Positions 53,752-63,232 of a stretch of 64,000 bases of DNA are shown here, in pieces (within the stretch, counting starts at the first letter, position 1; each line of letters opens with the position of its first letter). The stretch is from assembly GCF_000772965.1 (NCBI RefSeq), contig NZ_JPVQ01000005.1:1-64000 (forward strand), written 5' to 3'. This DNA comes from Ureibacillus massiliensis 4400831 = CIP 108448 = CCUG 49529 (lineage in GTDB: Bacteria > Bacillota > Bacilli > Bacillales_A > Planococcaceae). Made by a program: the position numbers and the translations under genes. A model generated the notes under the pieces. That model was not told the DNA's origin, did not search any database, and saw nothing but the letters and a program-made list of their open reading frames with translations.

Positions 53752-56700
53752 ATGTTTAACCAACCGAAGAGGTATAAAAAATTTTTAGCTACTACAGCAA
53801 CAGCTAGTTTAGTAGCATCTGCCATGGCACCAATAGCAGCTTCAGCTACCCCCACTGATATTACAAACAATGATCATGAACAAGCAATTTTAAATCTACT
53901 AGAGTTAGGTTACGTAACAGGAAAAGCTGACGGTACCTTCGCTCCAAATGAAAAAATTACTCGTGGACAAGTCGTATTAATGCTTGGTAAATGGGCAGAG
54001 GCTCAAGGTATTCTAGTACCGGATGATTATGCTACGAAAGAATACTTCACGGATTATCCAACATGGTTAACTGACGAAAACAAAAAATATTATGCACTTG
54101 TAAAAGCTAATGGTATTTTCGAAGGTTATGCAGATGGCTCTCTAAATCCAAATCAAACGCTTTCTCGTGTGCAACTAGCAGTTGTTTTAAACAGTGCTTA
54201 CAAAGCAGTTACGGGTAAATCTTTTGAAGAACTTGCAGGTGACACTTCTGAAGTAATCATTGAAGATATTGATTCTGTTTATGAAGACTATCGCCCAGCA
54301 GTTTTAGCAATGAAGAAGCTTGGAATCACATCTGTTAATAACTTTAATCCAAGCGCTTCTGTAACACGTGGCCAATTCGCTTCTTTTTTGAATGCAACAA
54401 TTACAGCTAACACACCCATAGAAGCAAACGGAATAAAATCCTTGACTGCAACAGGTGTTAGTAAATTAACGGTAGAATTTAATGCTGCTGTTAATCCAGA
54501 AAATGTACAATTTGCCGTAACTCGTGGCACAAATAGTTATACAGTTAGTAAAGTGGAATGGAATGAGGAACATACAGCTGCAGTATTAACAGTGGATACT
54601 GCATTTAATGATGCTACATACACATTAACTGTAACTGGTATTAGTGAAGAACCAACAACTGCAACAGTTACAACAACGCGTGAGCAAGTAACATCTATTG
54701 AATTCTTATCTGATTATCTTGTATTTACTGGTAGGGAAGATGATTCTTTAGAAGCAAGAAAAACGTATAAGGAAGCAGTTATTACATTTGCTGTTTACAA
54801 TCAATACGGTGAAGATATCACGAAAAAAGTAAACGACAGCTATATGAAAGATCGTGATATAAAGGGGATTGATGTATATGGTGATGAAAACGATATTGAA
54901 ATAAAAGACGGCAAATTTGTCGTTTGGGTTGATGAAGATGAAGATGATGACGCAACTGGTTCTGTAGAATTTACTTATGAGCAAAATGATGTCGAAATTG
55001 ATGTTAAACATAACGTACAGCTTTCAGATGAAAGTGAACCAGCTAAAATTGAAATAGTTGGTCTTTACAGTCCTGGTGACGAAGAATTAACGGTTGAAAA
55101 TTTAGAGAATGAGGTTGAATTTTCCATTTTGTTCAAAGTAAAAGATCAATACGGTGTTGAAATTGATCCGAAATATGCCGAAGATACGAAAAGGAATATA
55201 ACAACAGGAGACACGACAATTTTAGAAGAAGTAAGAGACGGAATTTCTGTTAGTGTCACAAACGATAAAATCTTTGATGTGGAAGATCCAGATGATGGGA
55301 CATCAGGGGTAAATGGATTACATGGTAAAGATGGTATTGAAGTTTTAAATGTTGATGGTGAATATTATTTCGCAATTGATATTATGGCAGATGATATAAG
55401 AGAAGTTGAAGGTGGGGACAACACTGTAACATTTAGAGCAAAAGCGACAGGTGAAGAGACATCACAAGTATTTACTGTCATTGACAGTGGTGAACCTTAT
55501 AGTATTGAAATTGGATTGCCAGATGATATCGTTGCTGGTGGTGAAGATGTAAAATTACCAATACTTGCTTACGACAAACATGGTGAACTAATCACAAGCG
55601 CAAAAATATTAAACAATGATTTGAAAAATGAAAAAATAATTTTGGATTGGGATAAGGATTTAACACCTTATGATCCATCAATCACACACCAAGCAACAAT
55701 CTTTACTTTCGTAGAAGAAAAAGGTCAAATTTACTTAAAATTTGAAACGAAAGATAATATTTCTGATGAAGCCGAAAAATACGATATCGATATTGAAGTT
55801 GATCAAACTGGGATTGAAAATTCGATCACTTTATCTGTTGAGCCAAATGCGTATCCAAAAAGTATTAGTTCATTGAAAGACAAAACATTTCCTCATACTT
55901 TTATAGGTGAAGTGATTGAATTTGATGCATCTGACTTTGTCATTGAAGATCAATATGGACGTAAATATATTAATCTATCAGAGGGCTCAGCTGAAGATAA
56001 AGATCACACATTTTATACTGTTAGTATCAAGTCAAATGATGGTACTAATCAAGTATTCAAAGTAACAGATACCGAAGATGGAGTTGAGGCTCTAAGAAAA
56101 GGAAATGCAACATTTGAATTTAAACTAACAGCTTTTGATCTCGAAGGCAATAAAGTTGAAGATACAATTGATGTTACATTCCGTTCCTATGAAATAAAAG
56201 ATTTCGATTCATTTAAAGTAAAAAGCGACGGTATTTTATATGGTAGTGATGAATATTCAAAAATCGATAATACAAGTATTAAAGTAAATGGCGTAAAAGG
56301 TGATCTAGAAATTGAAATTCCTGCTAGTGAGTTTAATATAACGACTGATAGTAAATATTTAAATTTTAATGGGAATGTCGTTACTGCAGATACTGCAAAA
56401 ATAGATGCTGATGGTTTATTAGACGATGAAGATGATACTTATGAGGTGAAAGTTTCAGTCACAGTTAATGATACTGGTGATACTATGGAGCATTCTTTAA
56501 CGCTTACACGTGAAGAAGCCATCGCTACAGGTTTTAGACTTAATGATAAATTTGTCCACGGTAAAAAAGCAGTAGAAGAAATTGACTTGGAATATAGAGA
56601 TGTTACGGATGATGCTACAAATGACTATGTATTAACTGTTAATGAAATGATAACTGAACTTCTTGAAGAAGGAAAATTCGATGTTAAAGATCAATATGGT

Positions 56701-56937
56701 AATAAACCTTCCATATCTGGAACGGGTGAAGTATCATTCTTCGATAATACTTCAGAAAATATTCGATTTATAGTCACTGATATCAATTCAGACCATGATA
56801 AAGGTGTTATTTCATCAAATGGTAGCAGTAATTTATCTCTTAAATTAGGTGAAAATGGTTTAACAGTTGGAGATTCATTCAATTTAACATTAACACTGGA
56901 TGACAAATCTCAAACGATAAAAGTGTATATTAGATAA
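53752..56937 (+). CDS. Large SLH-domain surface protein, probably Fur-regulated
   Basis: 1061 residues. Signal peptide (about 1-32, ending AASA), three SLH modules (about 35-90, 100-155, 170-222; GYVTGKADGTFAPNEKITRGQ, GIFEGYADGSLNPNQTLSR, FNPSASVTRGQFASFLNAT), then about 830 residues of acidic, beta-rich Ig/cadherin-like repeats carrying recurring DQYG motifs. The last 240 residues are homologous to the C-terminus of the preceding SLH protein. TAGGAGG lies before the ATG. Probably an S-layer or S-layer-like protein; two Fur boxes indicate induction when iron is scarce. I see no heme- or siderophore-binding motif. Confidence 0.88.
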   Translation: MFNQPKRYKKFLATTATASLVASAMAPIAASATPTDITNNDHEQAILNLLELGYVTGKADGTFAPNEKITRGQVVLMLGKWAEAQGILVPDDYATKEYFTDYPTWLTDENKKYYALVKANGIFEGYADGSLNPNQTLSRVQLAVVLNSAYKAVTGKSFEELAGDTSEVIIEDIDSVYEDYRPAVLAMKKLGITSVNNFNPSASVTRGQFASFLNATITANTPIEANGIKSLTATGVSKLTVEFNAAVNPENVQFAVTRGTNSYTVSKVEWNEEHTAAVLTVDTAFNDATYTLTVTGISEEPTTATVTTTREQVTSIEFLSDYLVFTGREDDSLEARKTYKEAVITFAVYNQYGEDITKKVNDSYMKDRDIKGIDVYGDENDIEIKDGKFVVWVDEDEDDDATGSVEFTYEQNDVEIDVKHNVQLSDESEPAKIEIVGLYSPGDEELTVENLENEVEFSILFKVKDQYGVEIDPKYAEDTKRNITTGDTTILEEVRDGISVSVTNDKIFDVEDPDDGTSGVNGLHGKDGIEVLNVDGEYYFAIDIMADDIREVEGGDNTVTFRAKATGEETSQVFTVIDSGEPYSIEIGLPDDIVAGGEDVKLPILAYDKHGELITSAKILNNDLKNEKIILDWDKDLTPYDPSITHQATIFTFVEEKGQIYLKFETKDNISDEAEKYDIDIEVDQTGIENSITLSVEPNAYPKSISSLKDKTFPHTFIGEVIEFDASDFVIEDQYGRKYINLSEGSAEDKDHTFYTVSIKSNDGTNQVFKVTDTEDGVEALRKGNATFEFKLTAFDLEGNKVEDTIDVTFRSYEIKDFDSFKVKSDGILYGSDEYSKIDNTSIKVNGVKGDLEIEIPASEFNITTDSKYLNFNGNVVTADTAKIDADGLLDDEDDTYEVKVSVTVNDTGDTMEHSLTLTREEAIATGFRLNDKFVHGKKAVEEIDLEYRDVTDDATNDYVLTVNEMITELLEEGKFDVKDQYGNKPSISGTGEVSFFDNTSENIRFIVTDINSDHDKGVISSNGSSNLSLKLGENGLTVGDSFNLTLTLDDKSQTIKVYIR

Positions 56938-56976
56938 AAATTAGTATAGAAGATTTCCTCCCCTCTTAACATATAG

Positions 56977-57010
56977 AAAAGTACCACGTCATTTGATTGT
57001 GGTACTTTTT
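56977..57010 (+). terminator. Rho-independent terminator
   Basis: AAAAGTACCAC (56977-56987) pairs perfectly with GTGGTACTTTT (56999-57009), followed by further T. Confidence 0.9.
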
Positions 57011-57187
57011 ATTTTTAAATTCTACGTATAATTCTTACCTCCGAAAATCGAAATAGTACGTTTGTGGGAATTTGATATTTTTATTAATAAATGTAAAAAA
57101 TGTTTATTTATTTACATGAAGTTGATAATATTAAATTAGGTTATTCGTGATTAATATATTTTGTGCATCAAGAGTGAGGGGATTATA

Positions 57188-59365
57188 TTGAAACTATTAG
57201 ATAAAGAAAATGTATCTTTCAAGAAAAATTTTCGTTATATTCTTAGCACTATTATTCTATTAATTCTATTAGTTTATGCAACGGTTTTTAGTGATCAATT
57301 GTATGGAATTTTTGGGGAAAGTAATTATGTTACGATACACTTAATGATTGAGCTTCTAATCATTATTGTGACGATGGGAATCTCCTTACAAGTTTGGTTA
57401 ACCTCGAAGTTTTATTTAATTAATAAAGATATTTATATGGGTGCTTTATTTTTTGCTCTTGCCCTTTTTGAAATCCTTCATACTATATCCTATAAAGGTA
57501 TGCCCTTCTTCATTACAGAAAGTAGTCCTTACGAAGCAACGTGGTTTTATATGGCTGTTAGATTATTTTTGCCGATAGGTTTAATCATGATCTCAATGAT
57601 TAAAGTGAAAAAAGTCTCAATAAAACACCAATGGATAGCTTATTCAATCTCTCTAATTATATTTATTTCATTTTTTTTAATCATATATTCTCCTTCACCT
57701 TTCCTTCCTCCTTTAGTCATTGAAGGTCTGGGAACTACTCTTTTGAAAAATATATTGCAGTTTATAGGCGCTATGTGTTCAATTGTCTTGATTATTTATT
57801 TGCTTAGACATTTTAAAACCGCACCGAGACGCAGTATGCTATTTATTACTTCATCGATGTTCATGATCATTAGTGATGTTCTTTTCGTTACTTATAAAGA
57901 TGTGTTTGATTTTTATAATTTTTTAGGTCATATATTTGAACTATTGTCATTCACAGTATTATACAGAGCTATTTATTTTTCTTCCGCAGAAGAGCCATTT
58001 AATCGACTAATCGAAGCAAATGAAAAATTAGAAGCCTCTAAAAAAGAAATGTATAACATGGCATATTTTGATGAAATTACAAGCTTACCAAATGAACGTT
58101 TTCTATACGAAAAGTTAAATGATTTGTTAACAATGAATAGAAGGCAAATGATGATTGTTTGTGAATATGATCGCCTTGATGCAATTAAATCTTCCCTTGG
58201 ATCCAACTATTTAGACAAACTATTAAAAATGATAGCCGAAAGAATTCAAAATATAGTACCTAAAAATCATTTTATAAGTAAATTACGTGCTGATCAGTTT
58301 GCCATTTTTATTAGTGAAAATGTTAAGCTTCATGAAGTACGTCAAATATGTAGAGTACTTCAGAAAAGTATGAAAGCACCATTTCATATTCAGCATTTTT
58401 CCATTGTTGGAAGTTTGAATTTAGGAATTTCTCAATTTCCGAAAGATGCAAATAACGGAAGAGATTTAGTGAAGCATGCCCAATTTGCTATGTATGAAGC
58501 AGCAGACGTACCTGATCAAATGTTATTTTATGATCCAACAATGGCTGTTGGACGAACAAATCGAGTTATTTTAGAGAATGATTTACATCAAGCGTTAATA
58601 AATAATGAACTATATCTCGTTTATCAACCGCAAATTTGTCTGAAAACACGTGAAATGATATCTTTAGAAGCATTAATTCGTTGGAAGCATCCTGAAAGGG
58701 GCATTATTTCACCATTAGAATTTATTCCTATAGCAGAGGATTCGGGATTAATTGTTCCTATTGGAAATTGGGTTTTAGAAACAGCCTGTTATCAAACTAA
58801 GCTTCTGCAGAATGAATTTAATAGACCATTTAAAGTAGCTGTCAATCTATCTCTAGGACAATTATTTCAAGAAAATTTTGTCCATGTAGTACAAAGTATT
58901 TTATTTAAGACACAGCTCCCTGCAAATAGTTTAGAGTTAGAAATTACAGAAAGCATGACGATGGATAGCAACCATATCACTCCAATACTTCATCAGCTTA
59001 AGTGTATAGGAGTATCTATTGCCTTAGACGACTTTGGGACTGGCTACTCCTCTTTATCCTATTTAAAGGACTTTCCAATTGATTGTTTAAAAATAGACCG
59101 TACGTTTGTAAATAACATTCGAAGCCATAAAGGACATGAGCCAATTGTTGATATGATTCTCTCTATGGCGAAACATTTAGAACTAAAAGTTGTAGCAGAA
59201 GGAATTGAAATCGAGCAACAATTAAATTATTTATTAAGAAATGATTGTGATTTCATCCAAGGGTATTTAATGAGTAAACCATTATCATTCGAATCATTAA
59301 TACAAAAGTACAATGAAATTCAGGATAGAACTAAAGACTTAATTGAACGTGTAGTGCCAATTTAA
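57188..59365 (+). CDS. Membrane c-di-GMP protein: MASE3-like sensor, degenerate GGDEF, EAL
   Basis: 725 residues. Seven or so helices (about 20-275) with the MASE3-like ALFEILHTISYKGMPFF; then a GGDEF domain (about 300-460) whose signature reads RADQF, so cyclase activity should be lost; then an EAL domain (about 475-715) with EALIRW, EITES, DDFGTGYSSLSYL, KIDRTFV and AEGIE, all key phosphodiesterase residues present. It probably degrades c-di-GMP in response to a membrane signal. TTG start at 57188, with GAGGGG 6 bases upstream; the frame from 57161 is less likely. Monocistronic. Confidence 0.87.
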   Translation: MKLLDKENVSFKKNFRYILSTIILLILLVYATVFSDQLYGIFGESNYVTIHLMIELLIIIVTMGISLQVWLTSKFYLINKDIYMGALFFALALFEILHTISYKGMPFFITESSPYEATWFYMAVRLFLPIGLIMISMIKVKKVSIKHQWIAYSISLIIFISFFLIIYSPSPFLPPLVIEGLGTTLLKNILQFIGAMCSIVLIIYLLRHFKTAPRRSMLFITSSMFMIISDVLFVTYKDVFDFYNFLGHIFELLSFTVLYRAIYFSSAEEPFNRLIEANEKLEASKKEMYNMAYFDEITSLPNERFLYEKLNDLLTMNRRQMMIVCEYDRLDAIKSSLGSNYLDKLLKMIAERIQNIVPKNHFISKLRADQFAIFISENVKLHEVRQICRVLQKSMKAPFHIQHFSIVGSLNLGISQFPKDANNGRDLVKHAQFAMYEAADVPDQMLFYDPTMAVGRTNRVILENDLHQALINNELYLVYQPQICLKTREMISLEALIRWKHPERGIISPLEFIPIAEDSGLIVPIGNWVLETACYQTKLLQNEFNRPFKVAVNLSLGQLFQENFVHVVQSILFKTQLPANSLELEITESMTMDSNHITPILHQLKCIGVSIALDDFGTGYSSLSYLKDFPIDCLKIDRTFVNNIRSHKGHEPIVDMILSMAKHLELKVVAEGIEIEQQLNYLLRNDCDFIQGYLMSKPLSFESLIQKYNEIQDRTKDLIERVVPI

Positions 59366-59371
59366 AGGGGA

Positions 59372-59407
59372 AGGGACAGATGATAGAGTGTCTGTCTCTT
59401 TCTTTTT
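59372..59407 (+). terminator. Rho-independent terminator
   Basis: AGGGACAGA (59372-59380) pairs with TCTGTCTCT (59391-59399) with one G-U pair, then TTCTTTTT. Confidence 0.87.
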
Positions 59408-59543
59408 GCTTATTTAAGAAAGTTTAAACATATATCAGATCAAATTGTATTATAATGGAACTAGCTGAAAATATTACGTGGATAAATTAATATATAATGA
59501 ATAACATATGTGCTAATCAACTCTTTTTTGGGATGTGTGGATA

Positions 59544-60308
59544 ATGGATAAGATTTTTGCAATTGGAGACATACATGGTAATTATGATTTATTAGAAAAA
59601 ATTCTATCCAAATGGAATGAAGATGAAGAGCAGTTATTATTTTTAGGGGATTACATAGACAGAGGTCCTGATAGTTTGAAAGTGCTACATAAAGTAATGG
59701 AGCTATCTGTAGAAAAGAACGCTATTGCATTAAGTGGGAATCATGAACAAATCTTTTTATATTGGCTGAAAAATGTCGAAACCTCTTCTGAGTTTTATTT
59801 CCATGAAAAAGTTGGTGGTATTGCAACCATCAATAGCTTATTTCCCACAACCTCCTTTCATGAAAAATTAAATACAATGAAGATGACTGAACTTGCTGAT
59901 GAAGTGAGGGATGTATTTACTCATGAAATTAAGTTTATGAATAAATTAAATAAGTACTATGTTTGGGAGCCTTACCTATTTGTCCATGCAGGAATTGATG
60001 CAAAAGTGGAAGATTTTAAGGATTCAAAGGATGATGATTTTTATTGGATTCGAGAGGAGTTTTATGCTGCTCCACATGAAGCGAAAGAAATCGTGGTATT
60101 TGGACATACGCCGACGACAAATTTAAATGAGGATAAAAGTCATCGGGTATGGGTATCCCCTTGTCAGAAAAAAATTGGGATAGATGGTGGGGTTATACAC
60201 GAAGATGGCCAGCTTCATGGTGTCGTCTTTACAAAAAATACAAATGAATTAACGGTTTATGCAGCTAAGAAAGATGAGGACGTATTTTCATATAAAGTCA
60301 CAGTTTGA
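59544..60308 (+). CDS. PPP-family metallophosphatase (Ser/Thr phosphatase or Ap4A hydrolase-like)
   Basis: 254 residues with intact PPP signatures: GDIHG (8-12), GDYIDRGPDS (35-44), SGNHE (64-68), FVHAGID and FGHTPT. It should hydrolyse phosphoproteins or dinucleoside polyphosphates in the cytoplasm. The start is ATG 59544 (GGGATG 8 bases upstream) rather than GTG 59535. It is a paralogue of the protein at 437-1252 but keeps the canonical Arg. Single gene between terminators. Confidence 0.82.
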   Translation: MDKIFAIGDIHGNYDLLEKILSKWNEDEEQLLFLGDYIDRGPDSLKVLHKVMELSVEKNAIALSGNHEQIFLYWLKNVETSSEFYFHEKVGGIATINSLFPTTSFHEKLNTMKMTELADEVRDVFTHEIKFMNKLNKYYVWEPYLFVHAGIDAKVEDFKDSKDDDFYWIREEFYAAPHEAKEIVVFGHTPTTNLNEDKSHRVWVSPCQKKIGIDGGVIHEDGQLHGVVFTKNTNELTVYAAKKDEDVFSYKVTV

Positions 60309-60318
60309 TGAAGAAAGA

Positions 60319-60357
60319 AGAGGCTATTCCATTAGTGGAAATAGCCTTCTTTTTTCT
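60319..60357. terminator. Bidirectional terminator
   Basis: AGGCTATT (60321-60328) pairs with AATAGCCT (60340-60347), stem extended by CCA/TGG around a bulged A, with A-rich and T-rich flanks. It separates convergent genes. Confidence 0.8.
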
Positions 60358-61473
60358 TCAAATATTACCCTCGCTCTGTTGGTATAGGTATAGAACAATA
60401 CCTGCAGCAATCAGACCTAGTACTACAGCAATTGCAACTTTAATCGGTGAAATGGGTGATTGTCCACCTACTTTACCAGTTTGACCATTTACCATAAATT
60501 GATAGATTTTATCTTTATACTTAAATGAAGAAAGCCAAAGGGGTAGCATTAGATATTTAAATTTTACATTTGAGTGCACTGTATGGATATTAAGGTTAGA
60601 TACACGCTGTGCATTATGTCGTCTTTTTATATGAGTAGTGATTTGACTGTATAGCATGCTTTGAATTTCACTTTTCGCATGGTCCCAGCCATCTCTAAGA
60701 CCAACACTATAACGTTCCGCAATATAACCATGAAGATAATCTTGATTAAAAGTTAATGATTTATTTGTTTCAAAGGGTTCTACTTTTTTTAGAATGCTAT
60801 CATTGTATCGCTTGGATGCTCGTACGAGATAATCATCTATAAACATTTTATAAGTCCCGCGAGTTGAATACCAATCCGTTACTGTATGAGTCTTTCCGTC
60901 CTTATCTGTTACACGTCTATCAATACCGTACCGCGCAGAATAATTTGTCTTTGTGTTTGTATCAAAGGTCCAATAAGGAAGATAAACGCCAGAAAATGCA
61001 TCTGCCTTAGCGGACTTCTTTGCTTGATTAGGTGCAAACCATCTGCTTTTTATCCATCTTCGGAAGTTTGAGTTTGCTTGCTCTTTGTTTACAGAGAAAG
61101 GAACGATTCCATTCGGCTCTAGTGAGTTTTTAGCGGCCGCTTCCATGACATGGTTTGACCCACAATAAGGACAAACATTAGCCACTTCAAGAGCGTCGTA
61201 AATCATCTCGGCTGCACACGCATCACAGATGACAACCTTTTTTTCGCTTCCCCATTCAAAGCTTTGCTGAGCTTCTGCTGTTTCAAAGTCAATTTCTTGT
61301 GCGTATTGCTCCTCAAAGGATTCGGGTGTTTCAATTTCCTCTTCATAGCCACAATAAGGGCAAGTTAGTTTTCCTGATGATGGATCGAATTTTATCGAAG
61401 CACCGCAAGAGGGACATTTTGCGTCATGTTCTTCAACTTCTTTTAAATTATCTTCTTGTAATTCATAAGACAT
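60358..61473 (-). CDS. Zinc-ribbon membrane protein, YdjG-like
   Basis: 371 residues. Four Cys pairs: CPSC (about 20-23) and CPYC (about 38-41) form a TFIIB-type ribbon; CDAC (about 83-86) and CPYC (about 101-104) form a second. The middle (about 125-330) is a beta-rich domain with YLPYWTFDTNTKTNYSAR. A single C-terminal helix (about 343-362) anchors it. B. subtilis YdjG has this layout and helps recruit PspA to the membrane together with YdjH and YdjI. Here it follows a YdjI-like gene by 15 bases, but PspA and YdjH are not adjacent. Confidence 0.75.
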   Translation of the reverse strand: MSYELQEDNLKEVEEHDAKCPSCGASIKFDPSSGKLTCPYCGYEEEIETPESFEEQYAQEIDFETAEAQQSFEWGSEKKVVICDACAAEMIYDALEVANVCPYCGSNHVMEAAAKNSLEPNGIVPFSVNKEQANSNFRRWIKSRWFAPNQAKKSAKADAFSGVYLPYWTFDTNTKTNYSARYGIDRRVTDKDGKTHTVTDWYSTRGTYKMFIDDYLVRASKRYNDSILKKVEPFETNKSLTFNQDYLHGYIAERYSVGLRDGWDHAKSEIQSMLYSQITTHIKRRHNAQRVSNLNIHTVHSNVKFKYLMLPLWLSSFKYKDKIYQFMVNGQTGKVGGQSPISPIKVAIAVVLGLIAAGIVLYLYQQSEGNI

Positions 61474-61488
61474 GAAAAATATCCCCCT

Positions 61489-62814
61489 TTATTGATGATC
61501 ATTTTCGTTGATGACATCACCACATTCAGGACAGAATTTAGGATTCGATGTTGGGTCCTGTGGTTGCCATCCACATTTATCACAAACAATTCTTGTACTT
61601 GCTGGTTTAGGTGTACCGCACTCGGAGCAAAACTTCCCTTTGTTTTTTGCTCCACATTTACATGTCCACTTATCATCAACAGGTTTTTTATTACCGCATT
61701 CTGAACAGAATTTTCCGCTGTTTTCTTTTCCGCAAGAGCATTTCCATGTATTTGTATTTGAATTATTCGTTTGTTGTTCTTGCGATGCAGATGGTTGTGA
61801 GGCTTGTTGCTTGCCCATTTCGAATAAATTATTTGCATTAAACCCACCAGCTTGGTTTGCCATATTCATGCCAGCAAAACCAACAAAGGAGCCGGCGTCA
61901 TTTTTAGCAGCAGAACGCATTGCTTCACTTTGAGCATCAACTAATGTAGCACCTGCCATGTTTGGATTACGGAAAACAGCGCTTCTTTGAAGTTGTTTAA
62001 TCATATCCTCGTCTTCTTCAGATGCTTTAACTGAATTGATACCAAATGAAACGATTTCAATTCCACGAATTTTACCCCATTTTTCTGAAAGTACATCGTT
62101 TAGTGCTTTAGCAAGTTCTAACGTATGACCTGGTAGCTCACTATAACGAATCCCGCTTGCAGAAATTTTTGCAAATGCAGGTTGGAGGGCAGTTAATAAT
62201 TCTGAACGAAGCTGTCCTTCAATGGAAGAACGTTTAAACTCCTCTTCAACATTACCTGATACATTTGAATAAAATAAAATTGGGTCAATTATTTTGTATG
62301 AATATTCTCCATGGCAGCGAATCGAAATATCGATATCCAGTCCGATATTTCGGTCAATGACTCTAAATGGAATTGGTGTTGGAGTGCCGTATTTGTTTCC
62401 AGGAATCTCTTTCTTATTAAAGAAATAAATACGTTGATCCTTACCTGGCTCACCACCAAATGTAAAGCGTTTTCCTAGCGATTCAAAGCTTTGTTTAATG
62501 GACTCATTTAAATCTCCATAAAAGATACTTGGCTCCGTTGAAGTATCGTAAACAAATTCGCCAGGTTCTGAACAAAATTCTACAATCTTTCCTTGTTCTA
62601 CAATAATCATACACTGACCTTCGTTTACAGCAATGATTGAACCATTTGAAATTATATTTTCACTGCCTTTACGATTGAAGTTTCTTTTTCCTCCGCGCTT
62701 TTTCCCTTTTGTAATTAGGATTTCAGCCGATAGTGATTCACAATAGAAATATTCTCTCCATTGATCTGCAAGCACCCCTGATAAGGCCCCAACGCCAGCT
62801 CTTAATAAACCCAT
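61489..62814 (-). CDS. SPFH-domain protein with C-terminal zinc ribbons, YdjI-like
   Basis: 441 residues. SPFH/virion-core-like domain (about 20-290; IIVEQGKIVEFCSEPGEFVYDT, TPTPIPFRVIDRNIGLDIDISIRCHGEYSYKI), a Gln/Asn-rich linker (about 300-350) and three short zinc ribbons at the C-terminus (CSCGKENSGKFCSECG, CKCGAKNKGKFCSECG, CDKCG...CPECG). YdjI-type proteins act at the membrane in the PspA stress response. The zinc-ribbon tail makes it longer than the YdjI I remember (about 320 residues). GGAGGGA precedes the ATG. In an operon with the YdjG-like gene. Confidence 0.78.
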   Translation of the reverse strand: MGLLRAGVGALSGVLADQWREYFYCESLSAEILITKGKKRGGKRNFNRKGSENIISNGSIIAVNEGQCMIIVEQGKIVEFCSEPGEFVYDTSTEPSIFYGDLNESIKQSFESLGKRFTFGGEPGKDQRIYFFNKKEIPGNKYGTPTPIPFRVIDRNIGLDIDISIRCHGEYSYKIIDPILFYSNVSGNVEEEFKRSSIEGQLRSELLTALQPAFAKISASGIRYSELPGHTLELAKALNDVLSEKWGKIRGIEIVSFGINSVKASEEDEDMIKQLQRSAVFRNPNMAGATLVDAQSEAMRSAAKNDAGSFVGFAGMNMANQAGGFNANNLFEMGKQQASQPSASQEQQTNNSNTNTWKCSCGKENSGKFCSECGNKKPVDDKWTCKCGAKNKGKFCSECGTPKPASTRIVCDKCGWQPQDPTSNPKFCPECGDVINENDHQ

Positions 62815-63232
62815 TTGAAAATCCCTCCATTGTGAATGTTTATGTATCTATTATACTGTGTAATAACTTGAATATATCTGCTGTTTTGTAAAGATTAAAT
62901 CTTTTATAAAAATTACAATTACAAGTTAAGTTAGCCTATTAGTGAAATTGAAAATAGATTGTTCTATATATTAGTTCTAAAACAAAATTTAAGGAATATA
63001 TTTTCTAATAAGGTAATAACATAGTTAGTTATATATTTTCTCTAATGTTTAGAAAAAGTTTTGATTTTAAAAGGTCGTTAACGATGATGTATCAAGATAA
63101 CAAGGTTGAATGCGATAATTTGATTTTACCAAAATCAACTAATATTAGGAACTAAATACAAAGATTTATTTAAATACTTCTTGTAGTGAAACGAAAGTTA
63201 AATTAATGAACTTATACAAAGGGGGAGAAGAG
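62815..63232. other. Divergent intergenic region
   Basis: About 420 AT-rich bases between the YdjI-like gene and the last gene. It should hold promoters in both directions, but none stands out clearly. GGGGGAG at 63221-63227 is the ribosome binding site of the last gene. I see no other element. Confidence 0.45.
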
